Source: Pelomonas cellulosilytica
Lineage (GTDB): Bacteria; Pseudomonadota; Gammaproteobacteria; Burkholderiales; Burkholderiaceae_C
Assembly (NCBI RefSeq): GCF_021353265.1
Contig: NZ_JAJTWU010000011.1
Span: 124,001 to 188,000 of the forward strand
Length of the DNA: 64,000 bases
Reading direction: 5' to 3'
Below are positions 39,919-48,160 of this stretch, piece by piece. The first letter of the stretch is position 1. Every line of letters begins with the position of its first letter. The position numbers and the translations under genes are program-made. The notes under the pieces are model-generated. The model worked only from the letters and a program-made list of their open reading frames with translations, was not told where the DNA came from and did not search any database.

Positions 39919-41280
39919 TCAGCGTGCGGCGTTGACGACGCCCATGACGGCATCGGGCAGTGACGTCGCGATGCCGGGGAAGATGCAGATGAGCAGCACC
40001 GCCAGCAGCATCAGCAGCACGAACGGCAGCACGCCCCAGATGATGTCGCGCAGCTCGATGTCCGGCGCGATGTTCTTGATGACGAAGATGTTCAGCCCCA
40101 CCGGCGGGTGGATGAGGCCGGTCTCCATGACGATGGTCATCAGGATGCCGAACCAGATCAGGTCGAATCCGGCCGCCTTCAGCGGCGGCAAGATGATGGG
40201 CGCCGTCATCAGAATGATGCTGACCGGCGGCAGGAAAAAGCCGAGCCCGATGACCATCAGCAATACCGCGAAGAGCAGCACCCACTTGGACAGCTGCATG
40301 CCGACGATCCACTCGGCTGCGGCCTGGCTGATGTGCAGGTAGCTCATCACGTAGGAGAACAGCAGCGACATGCCGATGATGAACATCAGCATGGTCGACT
40401 CCTTCAGCGTCGCCGTCAGGATGGGCGCCACGTCCTTCGGTCGCCAGACACCGTAGATTGTGGCGATCAGCAGCAGCGCCAACAGCGCGCCGAGGCCCGC
40501 CGTCTCGGACGGCGTCGCGAAGCCGCCGTAAAGGGCCACCATGACGCCCACCAGTAGCACGACGAAGGGCACCACGCGCGGCAGCATCTCGAACTTCTGC
40601 CGCGTCGTGAAGGTTTCCTTCGCCAGCAACGCAGACGCGGCGCCGCTGCGCTTGAATTCGGCCTCGGCCAGCGCGTGCTCCTTGCGGTAGCGCAGACCGG
40701 CGTAGACGGCGAACAGCACCACCAGCAAAACGCCAGGGAAGATGCCGGCGAGGAACAGCCGGCCCAGCGACTGCTCGGCCGCCACCGCGTACAGGATCAT
40801 CGTGATGGACGGCGGCAGCAGGATGCCCAGCGTGCCGCCCGCGGCGATGATGCCCGCCGCGAAGCCGGGCGAGTAGCCACGCTTGCGCATCTCCGGGATG
40901 CCGGCGCTGCCGATGGCCGAGCAGGTGGCCGGGCTGGAGCCGGCCATGGCCGCGAAGAGTGCGCAGGCGAACACGTTGGCGATGCCCAGGCCGCCGGGGA
41001 TGCGGCCCATCCACACATGCATGGCAGCGTAGAGGTCCTGCCCGGCGCGGGATTTGCCGATGGCGGCGCCCTTCAGGATGAACAGCGGGATGGAGAGCAG
41101 CGTGATGCTGGCCATCTCCTCGTAGACGTTCTGCGTGATGGTGTCGAGCGCCGAGGCCGGCATGAAGAAGGCCATGAACAGCAACGCGACGCTGCCGAGC
41201 GCGAACGAAATCGGCGCGCCCGAGAACATGAACAGCAGCGTGACGACGCCGAACAGCGAGCCAAGGACGAGCATGCTCAT
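39919..41280 (-). CDS. dctM: TRAP transporter large permease subunit, probable malonate importer
   Basis: A 453-residue DctM-type protein with about 12-13 membrane helices. Motifs: FFMPASALDTITQN near the first helices, GGLGIANVFACALFAAMAGSSPATCSAIG, and LGFFLPPVSIILMTAPIILPPLKAAGFDLIWFGI, all typical of TRAP large subunits. It is the ion-coupled transport channel. Placement directly before mdcA, with one regulator for both, points to malonate as substrate. Its start overlaps the small-subunit stop (TGATG). Confidence 0.92.
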   Translation of the reverse strand: MSMLVLGSLFGVVTLLFMFSGAPISFALGSVALLFMAFFMPASALDTITQNVYEEMASITLLSIPLFILKGAAIGKSRAGQDLYAAMHVWMGRIPGGLGIANVFACALFAAMAGSSPATCSAIGSAGIPEMRKRGYSPGFAAGIIAAGGTLGILLPPSITMILYAVAAEQSLGRLFLAGIFPGVLLVVLFAVYAGLRYRKEHALAEAEFKRSGAASALLAKETFTTRQKFEMLPRVVPFVVLLVGVMVALYGGFATPSETAGLGALLALLLIATIYGVWRPKDVAPILTATLKESTMLMFIIGMSLLFSYVMSYLHISQAAAEWIVGMQLSKWVLLFAVLLMVIGLGFFLPPVSIILMTAPIILPPLKAAGFDLIWFGILMTIVMETGLIHPPVGLNIFVIKNIAPDIELRDIIWGVLPFVLLMLLAVLLICIFPGIATSLPDAVMGVVNAAR

Positions 41281-41849
41281 CAGCGGGCTCCTTGAGAGGG
41301 GTTGAAGAGCCCGTTGAGGCGGGCGGTCAGCTGCACGAGCAGCTGCAGGCTCAGCAGCGTCATGCCGGCGGCCATCAGGCTGTAGGGAATCCACAGCGGC
41401 GGCGCCCAGGACGAGGAGGTCGTCTGCCCCTCGGCCCAGGCCTCGTGGAACAGCGTCCACGACTTCCAGGCGAAGAACGCGCAGAAGGCGGTGCACATCA
41501 GGTCCACCAGCGCCAGTCGCAGGCGGTTGACGGCGCGGGGCAGCAGGCCGGCCAGCGCCTCGATACCCACATGGCCGCGCAGTTGCTGCACGAAGGCGCC
41601 GCACATGAAGGTGGCGCCGACGAGGCAGAACACGGCGGCCTCGTCCTGCCAGTCCGTCGACGCCTTCATCACGTAACGTGAGATGACGCTGTACGTCAGC
41701 ACGCAGGACGCGACGAGCAGTGCCAGCATGCCCAGCGCCACCATCGTGCGGTTGATGACATCCAGCAGCCTCGCCAGCGGCATCAGCAGCGCTGGCGTGT
41801 CCGGGTCGATGCCGGCTCGCGCCGGCTTGAGCTCGAAGCCGTGGCTCAT
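41280..41849 (-). CDS. dctQ: TRAP transporter small permease subunit
   Basis: A 189-residue DctQ-type protein with four hydrophobic helices. It carries YSVISRYVMKASTDWQDEAAVFCLVGATF, the conserved W-x-D-E pattern of the family, and PYSLMAAGMTLLSLQLLVQL near the C-terminus. It pairs with the large subunit to form the membrane complex. It lies 7 bp after the binding-protein gene. Confidence 0.9.
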   Translation of the reverse strand: MSHGFELKPARAGIDPDTPALLMPLARLLDVINRTMVALGMLALLVASCVLTYSVISRYVMKASTDWQDEAAVFCLVGATFMCGAFVQQLRGHVGIEALAGLLPRAVNRLRLALVDLMCTAFCAFFAWKSWTLFHEAWAEGQTTSSSWAPPLWIPYSLMAAGMTLLSLQLLVQLTARLNGLFNPSQGAR

Positions 41850-41856
41850 GCCGCGC

Positions 41857-42876
41857 TCACAGCAGCTTCTGGGCAGCCTTGAGGATGGCGGCGCAGGACT
41901 CGTTCTTCTCGCCGAAGTCCTTCCACGCGGTCTCGCGGGCGATGGCCTGCCACTTCTTCAGCGTGGGCTCGTCCATGTCGTAGACCTTGGCACCGGCCTT
42001 CGCGTAGATCGCAGCAGCCGCCTGGTCGTCGGCCTTGGCGGCATCGCGGGCGAAGACTTCCATCTCCGCGCCGATGGCCATGATGACGTCCTGCTGCGGC
42101 TTGGGCAGCCGGTTGAAGACCTCCTTAGAGATCATCAGCGGTTCCAGCATGAACCAGTAGGTGCGCTGGCGACCCGAGGTCAGGTGTTTGGCGATCTCCT
42201 CCAGCTTGAAGGAGATGAAGCTGGTGGACGAGGTCATCGCTGCATCCATCGCGCCGGTCTGCATCGCGGCGTAGATCTCGTTGGACGGCAGCGTGATGAC
42301 CGAGGCGCCTGCCTGCTTCAGCATCATGTCCATCTCGCGGCTGCCGCCGCGCACCTTCAGGCCCTTGGCGTCGTCCGGCGTCACCATCGCGCGGGTGCGG
42401 CTGGCCACGCCACCGGCCTGCCAGACCCAGCTGACGATGATGACGCCCTTGTCGTCCAGCACCTTGGAGAGCAGCTTGCCGGCCTCTGCCGTCTTCCAGG
42501 CCGCGCCTTGCTCATAACTGGGCACCAGAGCGGGCATCAGGCCGGCGTTTGTCTCGGCCACCTCGCCGCCCGCGTAGGACAGCGGCACCAGGCTCATGTC
42601 CAGCGCACCCTTGCGCATCGCCGAGAACTGAGCGTTGGTCTTCATTAGCGACGAGCCCGGATAGACCGACGCCTTCAGCGCGCCGCCGGTGCGCTTCTCG
42701 ACCTCGGCCGCGAACTTGCGGCACAGGCGGTCACGGAAGTCACCCTCGTTCAGCGTGCCGCTCGGGAACTGGTGCGAGATCTTCAGGCCGCCCGCCTGGG
42801 CGAAGGTGTCGGTCCAGCCGGCGGTGGCGGCGGCGCTGGCAGCGGCGGCCACCCATTGGCGTCGTGTCAGGTTCAT
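41857..42876 (-). CDS. dctP: TRAP transporter substrate-binding protein, probable malonate binder
   Basis: A 339-residue periplasmic solute receptor of the DctP family. The signal peptide starts MNLTRRQWVAAAASAAATAG, a twin-arginine-like pattern with TRRQW rather than the full motif, and ends near FAQA. Later blocks are ISHQFPSGTLNEGDFRDRLCRKFAAEVEKRTGG and WQAGGVASRTRAMVTPDDAKGLKVR, with the Arg of the latter region expected to bind a carboxylate. It is the first gene of the transporter-enzyme operon. Confidence 0.9.
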   Translation of the reverse strand: MNLTRRQWVAAAASAAATAGWTDTFAQAGGLKISHQFPSGTLNEGDFRDRLCRKFAAEVEKRTGGALKASVYPGSSLMKTNAQFSAMRKGALDMSLVPLSYAGGEVAETNAGLMPALVPSYEQGAAWKTAEAGKLLSKVLDDKGVIIVSWVWQAGGVASRTRAMVTPDDAKGLKVRGGSREMDMMLKQAGASVITLPSNEIYAAMQTGAMDAAMTSSTSFISFKLEEIAKHLTSGRQRTYWFMLEPLMISKEVFNRLPKPQQDVIMAIGAEMEVFARDAAKADDQAAAAIYAKAGAKVYDMDEPTLKKWQAIARETAWKDFGEKNESCAAILKAAQKLL

Positions 42877-42935
42877 GGCTTGTCTCCAAAGTTCCGCCTG
42901 TACTGGCGGTATGCAGTTGCAGTTTCGAAGTGACC

Positions 42936-42949
42936 TTGACGACGGTCAA
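42936..42949. promoter_or_regulatory. Candidate MdcR operator (TTGAC-N4-GTCAA)
   Basis: TTGAC (42936-42940) and GTCAA (42945-42949) are perfect inverted repeats separated by GACG. Each T-N11-A pairing (for example 42936/42948 and 42937/42949) fits the LysR-type consensus. It sits in the 118-bp gap between mdcR and the TRAP binding-protein gene, 60 bp before the latter's start. Binding is inferred. Confidence 0.55.
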
Positions 42950-42994
42950 TGAGCCGCACCGGGCGACCATTACGCCAGCCGAAAAGATCGTGGG

Positions 42995-43912
42995 TTAACC
43001 CTTGAGTTCCTCGGCATGGCTGCGGCAGGCGGCCAGCAAGGACAGCAGGTTGGGGTCGCGCTCGCGCGTGCGCAGGAACACGACGCAGATCTTCTGACGC
43101 ATCTGGTAACGCGGCTGCAACGGCACCAGGCAGACATTGCGCGGCAGCACGTTTCGGATGCGCCCCGGCAGCAAAGTGCAGCCGATACCTCCGCCCACCA
43201 GGTTCATCAGCGAGAAGATGTCGTTCGTTGTCATGACGACGTTGGGCTCGAAGCCCGCCACGCGGAAGGCATCAACGAAGCGGTCGCGCGTCACATAACC
43301 TTCATTGAGCGACACGAAACGCTCGTCGCCCAGCGCGCCCAGGTCGATCTCGTCTTGCTGCGCGTAGGGTGAGCCCGCGGGCGCAGCGAAGAACATGCCG
43401 TCCTCGAACAGCAACTGCGACTCCACGTCCGGCGCGTCCTCGGGAAACCCCATCACCGTGGCGTCCAGCGTGCCCTCGCGCAGCCGGCGCAGCAGCTCCT
43501 GGTTTGAGCCCATGACCAGCTCAGTCTGGATGTCGGGCTTGCGCAGCCGCAGGCCCATGATGATGGCTGGCACGGTGACGCTGGTCAGCGAATAGAGCGA
43601 GCCGATGCGGATGCGGTCCGCTGCATAACCGGCGATCTCGCGCGTCGCGCGGATGCCGTTGGACATCGCCTGCAGCACCTCGCGTGCTACGTCCGCCAGC
43701 GCATGGGCCGCGTCGTTGGGCTGCAGGTTGCGCCCCTCGAGCCGGAACAGGCTGCAGCGCGTGCCCGTCTCCAGCGAATGCAGAGCCCGATGCACGCTGA
43801 CCGCGCTGATGCCCAGCCGCTCGGCCGCACGCGCGAGGCTGCCGCTCTCCATGAACGCGAGCAGGATCTCCAGCTTGCGGAACGTGATCTCTTCGTCGAT
43901 GCGGTTCAGCAT
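42995..43912 (-). CDS. mdcR: LysR-type malonate utilisation regulator
   Basis: A 305-residue LysR regulator with an unusual N-terminal start MLNRIDEEITFRKLEILLAFMESGSLARAAERLGISAVSVHRALHSLE, in which the HTH reads SAVSVHRAL. This form and the later PAIIMGLRLRKPDIQTELVMGSNQELLRRLREGTLDATVMG block are typical of MdcR from malonate decarboxylase clusters. It is encoded just upstream of, and in the same direction as, the TRAP-mdc operon, and should activate it with malonate. Confidence 0.88.
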   Translation of the reverse strand: MLNRIDEEITFRKLEILLAFMESGSLARAAERLGISAVSVHRALHSLETGTRCSLFRLEGRNLQPNDAAHALADVAREVLQAMSNGIRATREIAGYAADRIRIGSLYSLTSVTVPAIIMGLRLRKPDIQTELVMGSNQELLRRLREGTLDATVMGFPEDAPDVESQLLFEDGMFFAAPAGSPYAQQDEIDLGALGDERFVSLNEGYVTRDRFVDAFRVAGFEPNVVMTTNDIFSLMNLVGGGIGCTLLPGRIRNVLPRNVCLVPLQPRYQMRQKICVVFLRTRERDPNLLSLLAACRSHAEELKG

Positions 43913-43936
43913 GGCGCCGCATGCTAGAGCACGGCT

Positions 43937-45280
43937 TCAGCGGTTGGCGTGAAACACTTGGTACAGCAGCAGGCCCAGCAACAGCGCTGCCGTCAGCAGC
44001 CCCGCGGTGGCGGCTTGCCAGAAGCCCAGCGCACCATTGCCCGGCACATGGAAGGCCAGCGCGTAGCCGCCGCCAATGCCCACGCCCCACAGGGCCACGA
44101 CGTAGATGATCATGGGCAGCGTGGCCACCTGGTAGGCCCGCAGCACATAGGCCGCCACGGTCTGCAGCGCGTCGCCGAAATGGAAGAACCACACCCAGAC
44201 GAGCAGCGGCAGCGCCGCCGCGGCCGTCTTCGCGTCGGCGGTGTAGAGCGCGACGATTGGCTCGCGCGCCAGGCCGACGATGGCACCGACGCTCGCGGCC
44301 ACCAGCGCGGCGAGCGTCATCGCGTGCCGGCCGACGATCCGCGCCTGCGCCTTCTCGCCCGCGCCGAGGTGTTGCGCGACCAGCGTGCCGGCCGCGGTGG
44401 CCAGCGCCAGCGCGACCATGAACATCATCGCGACGAGGTTGACGGCGATCTGGTGGCCCGCCACCGGAGTGGCGCCCAGCCGCGCGACGAAGAAGGCCAT
44501 GAAGGTGAAGCCCGTCACCTCGACGAGGATGGAGCCGCCCATCGGCAGGCCCAGGCGCACTAGCGCCCACAGCTCGGCGACCACTGGCCGCGTTCGCCAC
44601 AGCGATGCGATGCGGAACGGCGTGTAGAAGCCGTCGCGCCGCAGCAGCATCAGCGCGGCGAGGCTCTGTGCAGTCATCGCCAGCGCCGTGGCCCAGCCGC
44701 AGCCGGCCACGCCCAGCGCCGGAATGGGGCCCCAGCCGAACACCAGCACTGCATTCAGCGGCACCTTGGCCGCCAGGCCCATCAGCTGCACTGCCATGAC
44801 GGCCTTGGGCCGGCTGACGGCGGTGGAGAAGCCGCGGAAGGCGGCGAACAGCAGCGCCGCCGGCAGCGCGATGGCCTCGGGTCGCGTGTAGGCACGCACC
44901 TTGTTGGCCTGAGCGGCGTCCAGCTGCGCGAGCCAGATGAAGGGCTCGGGGAAGGCCAGCGCCAGGCAGCCCGGCACACACAGCAGCAGCGCCAGCCATT
45001 GGGCCTGCACGAAGCTGCGGCCCGAGCCGGGCAGGTCGCCCGCGCCGAACTGCCGGCCGGCGATGGGGCCGACCGCCATCACGATGCCCATCAGCCCGAC
45101 GAAGATGCTGAAGTAGGCCGCCGATCCGACGGCCAGCCCGGCCAGGTCCTCCGGGCCGACGCGTCCCAGCATCAGCGTGTCGACCGTGCTGAACATCAGC
45201 ACGGCGAGCTGGCCGACGAGCACCGGCCAGGCCTGCGGCGCGAGCCGTCGCACGCTGTCGGCGAAGCGGAGGCGCGTCAC
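43937..45280 (-). CDS. MATE-family multidrug efflux transporter
   Basis: A 447-residue antiporter with twelve predicted helices, beginning with MTRLRFADSVRRLAPQAWPVLVGQLAVLMFSTVDTLMLGRVGPEDLAGLAVGSA. The VDTLMLGR segment and the later GHQIAVNLVAMMFMVALALATAAGTLVAQHLGAG are NorM-like. Substrates are probably cationic drugs coupled to sodium or proton flux. The GTG start overlaps the preceding stop as GTGA, tying it to the trpS transcript. Confidence 0.92.
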   Translation of the reverse strand: MTRLRFADSVRRLAPQAWPVLVGQLAVLMFSTVDTLMLGRVGPEDLAGLAVGSAAYFSIFVGLMGIVMAVGPIAGRQFGAGDLPGSGRSFVQAQWLALLLCVPGCLALAFPEPFIWLAQLDAAQANKVRAYTRPEAIALPAALLFAAFRGFSTAVSRPKAVMAVQLMGLAAKVPLNAVLVFGWGPIPALGVAGCGWATALAMTAQSLAALMLLRRDGFYTPFRIASLWRTRPVVAELWALVRLGLPMGGSILVEVTGFTFMAFFVARLGATPVAGHQIAVNLVAMMFMVALALATAAGTLVAQHLGAGEKAQARIVGRHAMTLAALVAASVGAIVGLAREPIVALYTADAKTAAAALPLLVWVWFFHFGDALQTVAAYVLRAYQVATLPMIIYVVALWGVGIGGGYALAFHVPGNGALGFWQAATAGLLTAALLLGLLLYQVFHANR

Positions 45281-45729
45281 GACCGCGAGCGTTCCGCGTA
45301 GCGGTTGAAGCGCCAGGCCGTGCCTTCGAGCAGGATGCGATGCCAGACGCCACGCTTCTCGAAAGGGCTCAGCGCGGGCCAGTGCTGGACCTCATCAAAG
45401 GTGCGGCCGCAGCCCTTGCAGACCGGGTCGCCCTGCGCGGTCGAGCAGATGGCGATGCAGGGCGAATCGGGCGTCGTGGAATACCAGGCCAGCCAGGCGT
45501 CCAGCGCCAGCGGCGGCAGGGCGGCAGGAGCGATGCAGGTGGTGCGGCTCAGCGAGAGCAGGGCGTAGGCCTCGGCGAGCGCCCGCACCTCGGGCACGGC
45601 GCGGATGCCGTCCGGCGACGGCGAATGCTCGCGCCACCAGTTGATGGCGGCTTCGAGGTCCGTGACGTGGATGACAGTCGTGGCCCCGGCGAGAGTGGCG
45701 CACGGCTCGTGATTGCCTCCGGCGTTCAA
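45277..45729 (-). CDS. DUF3717-DUF1289 fusion protein
   Basis: A 150-residue protein that joins two families usually encoded separately. Residues about 16-65 hold the DUF3717-like IHVTDLEAAINWWREHSPSPDG...ALAEAYALLSLSR. Residues about 85-130 hold the DUF1289 cysteine motif SPCIAICSTAQGDPVCKGCGRTFDEV, with four Cys that could bind metal. I see no ATG; the TTG at 45729 overlaps the trpS stop as TTGA, so translational coupling is likely, and the stop overlaps the MATE start as GTGA. No function is assigned to either domain. Confidence 0.7.
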   Translation of the reverse strand: MNAGGNHEPCATLAGATTVIHVTDLEAAINWWREHSPSPDGIRAVPEVRALAEAYALLSLSRTTCIAPAALPPLALDAWLAWYSTTPDSPCIAICSTAQGDPVCKGCGRTFDEVQHWPALSPFEKRGVWHRILLEGTAWRFNRYAERSRS

Positions 45730-46739
45730 GCGGCCAGCCCCATTGCGCCGCGCACCTCGCGCAACGTCTTGCGTGCGACGGCGCGCGCGCGCTCCGTGCC
45801 CAGCTCCAGCGTCCAGCGCAGCTGCTGCGGGTCGATCGCGGCGGCGCGCTCGCGCCACGGCGCCTGCTCGCGCTGGATGGCCTCAATCAGCGGCTGCTTG
45901 CAGTCCAGGCAGCCGATGCCCGCGCTGCGGCAGCCCGTCTCGCAGGCAGCGCGCGTCGCGTCGTCGCTGTAGATCTGGTGCAGCGGCCACACGGGGCAGC
46001 GCGCCGGGTCGCCAGGGTCGCCCAGGCGCACGCGCTGCGGGTCGGTCGGCATCGTGCGGATCTTGGCCGCCGTGACCTCGGGCTCGTCGCGCATCGCGAT
46101 GGCGTTGCCCAGGCTCTTGCTCATCTTCTGGCCGTCGAGGCCGGGCACGCGCGCGGTCTCGGTCAGCAGCGCCTGCGGCTCGGCGAAGACGGGCGCCTCG
46201 GGCGCATAGAGTCGGTTGAAGCGGCGCGCGACTTCGCGGGTTACTTCCACATGCGCGGCCTGGTCCTCGCCCACCGGCACGCCCGCAGGCTTGTAGAGCA
46301 GGATGTCGGCCGCCTGCAGCAGCGGATAGCCGAGGAAGCCGTAGGTGGCCAGCTCCGGGTCGGCGGCGACCTGGTCTTTGTAGCTGGGCATGCGCGCCAG
46401 CCAGCTGGACGGCGTGCACATCGACAGCAGCATGAACAGCTCGGCATGCTCTGGCATGCGGCTTTGCAGGAACAGCGTGCAGCGCTCGGGGTCGATGCCG
46501 GCGGCCAGCCAGTCGGTGACCATGTCGTAGGTGTGGCGCGCCAGCGTCTCGCCGCTGGGCCGCTGGGTCGTCAGTGCATGCCAGTCGGCGACGAAGAAGA
46601 AGGCGTCGTGGCTGTCCTGCAGTCGCACCCAGTTCTTGAGTGCGCCATGGTAGTGGCCGAGGTGCAGGGCGCCGGTGGGGCGCATGCCCGACAGCAGGCG
46701 CGGGCGGCTCGGTTTGACGGTCGGGAGAGGTGTCGACAT
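45726..46739 (-). CDS. trpS: Tryptophanyl-tRNA synthetase with a candidate Fe-S cysteine motif
   Basis: A 337-residue class Ic synthetase that charges tRNA-Trp. The HIGH-type motif is HLGHYHG (26-32) and the second catalytic motif is KMSKSLGN (205-212). Unusually the C-terminal half has Cys248, Cys270, Cys277 and Cys280, spaced C-x21-C-x6-C-x2-C, close to the C-x22-C-x6-C-x2-C motif of the iron-sulfur-containing Thermotoga-type enzymes. It is the first gene of a unit with the DUF3717-DUF1289 protein and the MATE pump. Confidence 0.95.
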   Translation of the reverse strand: MSTPLPTVKPSRPRLLSGMRPTGALHLGHYHGALKNWVRLQDSHDAFFFVADWHALTTQRPSGETLARHTYDMVTDWLAAGIDPERCTLFLQSRMPEHAELFMLLSMCTPSSWLARMPSYKDQVAADPELATYGFLGYPLLQAADILLYKPAGVPVGEDQAAHVEVTREVARRFNRLYAPEAPVFAEPQALLTETARVPGLDGQKMSKSLGNAIAMRDEPEVTAAKIRTMPTDPQRVRLGDPGDPARCPVWPLHQIYSDDATRAACETGCRSAGIGCLDCKQPLIEAIQREQAPWRERAAAIDPQQLRWTLELGTERARAVARKTLREVRGAMGLAA

Positions 46740-46811
46740 GGGGCGCGGATTGTCGTCGAACGACCATGCCCCTGCCGTTCGGCAGGGGTGCGCCGCCTAC
46801 ACTGCCGCCAT

Positions 46812-47444
46812 ATGAAGAAGTTGGTGATTCTGATTTCGGGGCGGGGCTCCAACATGGAGGCCATCGTCAAGGCCTGCTCGGCCGAGGGCTGGCCGGCCGA
46901 AGTGGCCGCCGTCATCAGCAACCGGCCCGATGCGGGCGGCCTGCAGTTCGCTGCCGAGCGCGGCATCGCCACGGCCATCGTCGACCACAAGGCCTACGCG
47001 AGCCGCGACGCCTTCGATGCCGAGCTGGCCCGCGTCATCGACGGCTTCGCGCCAGACCTGGTCGTGCTGGCCGGCTTCATGCGCATCCTGACGCCCGCCT
47101 TCACGGCCCGCTATGCGCGCCGCATGCTGAACATCCACCCGTCGCTGCTGCCGGCCTTCACCGGCCTGCACACCCACGAGCGGGCGATCGAGATGGGTTG
47201 CAAGGTGGCCGGCGTGACGGTGCACTTCGTGACGGCCGAGCTGGACCATGGCGCCATCGTCGTGCAGGCCGCGGTGCCGGTGCTGCCGGGCGACGACGCG
47301 AAGGCGCTCGCCGCGCGTGTGCTGACGGCCGAGCACCGCATCTACCCGCAGTCGGTGCGCTGGTTCGTCGAGGGAGCGCTAGTGTGGGACGGCGAGGTGG
47401 TGCGCCACCGGGACGGCGGGCCGCAGCACCTCTTCCTCAGTTGA
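46812..47444 (+). CDS. purN: Phosphoribosylglycinamide formyltransferase
   Basis: PurN adds a formyl group from 10-formyl-THF to GAR in purine synthesis. The 210-residue length is standard. Motifs: LISGRGSNMEAIV near the start, AGFMRILTPAF, the active-site NIHPSLLPAFTGLHTHERAI (Asn and His) and VTAELDHGAIVVQ with the Asp. A divergent arrangement with trpS leaves about 72 bp for both promoters. A start at ATG 46812 is fixed by homology; no clear ribosome site is seen. Confidence 0.96.
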   Translation: MKKLVILISGRGSNMEAIVKACSAEGWPAEVAAVISNRPDAGGLQFAAERGIATAIVDHKAYASRDAFDAELARVIDGFAPDLVVLAGFMRILTPAFTARYARRMLNIHPSLLPAFTGLHTHERAIEMGCKVAGVTVHFVTAELDHGAIVVQAAVPVLPGDDAKALAARVLTAEHRIYPQSVRWFVEGALVWDGEVVRHRDGGPQHLFLS

Positions 47445-47452
47445 TCGCGGGC

Positions 47453-47474
47453 GGAGCGCTACGCTAGGCGCTCC
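47453..47474. terminator. Weak bidirectional terminator between purN and the DUF1345 gene
   Basis: GGAGCGC and GCGCTCC pair exactly over an 8-base loop in the 37-bp gap between the convergent genes. Only a mixed ATTCCTTTC follows on the plus strand, so termination would be weak. Confidence 0.45.
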
Positions 47475-47481
47475 ATTCCTT

Positions 47482-48129
47482 TCAACTGATCAGACCCGCA
47501 AGGATGTTGATGGACAGCGCCAGCACGCCGGTGTTGAACACGAAGGCCAGCAAGGCCTGAACCAGCACCAGCCGGCGCATGCCGCGCGAGCTGACGCAGA
47601 CGTCCGAGGTCTGCGACGTGGCGGCCACGGTCATCGAGAAGTAGAGGAAATCGCCATAGTCTGGCGGGTCTTCCTCGTTGCCCGGGAACTCCAGTCCGTG
47701 GGCGGCTTTGCCCTCTCCGTGGTACAGGCTCGCGTAGGCGATACCGAACTCCACCGGCAGCAGCAGCCACGAGCCCGCCACGGTGGACAGCGCCAGCAGC
47801 GCGTAGCGCGAGTCATGCTGCTGGCGCGCGGCCTGCAGCTCCAGCGTGATGGCGGCCAGGCTTGCCAGCGCGCCGAGGACGGCCAGCATCAGCATGACCG
47901 GCACGCCCTCGTTGAGGCGCTTGGCGCGCTGGCGCACGTCCGTGGCTCCGGCGCGGCCCAGCATCATCCACAGCGCCAGCGGCAGGTAGATCCAGACGAC
48001 GAGGTTCCAGCCGATGAGCAGGCGCGTCTGCAGGTTCAGTATGCCTGGCCACGCCGCGGCCAGTGCGCTGCCTACGAGAAGTGCTGTCAACAGGCGGGGG
48101 CGCAGGCGCAGCTGGGTCCAAAGCTTCAT
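47482..48129 (-). CDS. DUF1345 family membrane protein
   Basis: A 215-residue integral membrane protein with five or six predicted helices. It carries the DUF1345 features FPGNEEDPPDYGDFLYFSMTVAATSQTSDV before the last helices. Function is unknown; the P-x-Y-x-D-F-x-Y-F segment and the S-D stretch resemble ion-channel selectivity-filter regions, but this is speculative. ATG 48129 is used because upstream sequence belongs to the divergent methyltransferase start region. Confidence 0.85.
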   Translation of the reverse strand: MKLWTQLRLRPRLLTALLVGSALAAAWPGILNLQTRLLIGWNLVVWIYLPLALWMMLGRAGATDVRQRAKRLNEGVPVMLMLAVLGALASLAAITLELQAARQQHDSRYALLALSTVAGSWLLLPVEFGIAYASLYHGEGKAAHGLEFPGNEEDPPDYGDFLYFSMTVAATSQTSDVCVSSRGMRRLVLVQALLAFVFNTGVLALSINILAGLIS

Positions 48130-48160
48130 GAAGCGGGGAGGGGCTTGGGATAATGGCGCG

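Noticed and set aside
38237-41014. A single 925-codon minus-strand frame covering mdcA and most of the TRAP permease
   Set aside because: Only the part from 39907 down is MdcA. The upstream part lies out of frame over a clear DctM gene and shows low-complexity composition.
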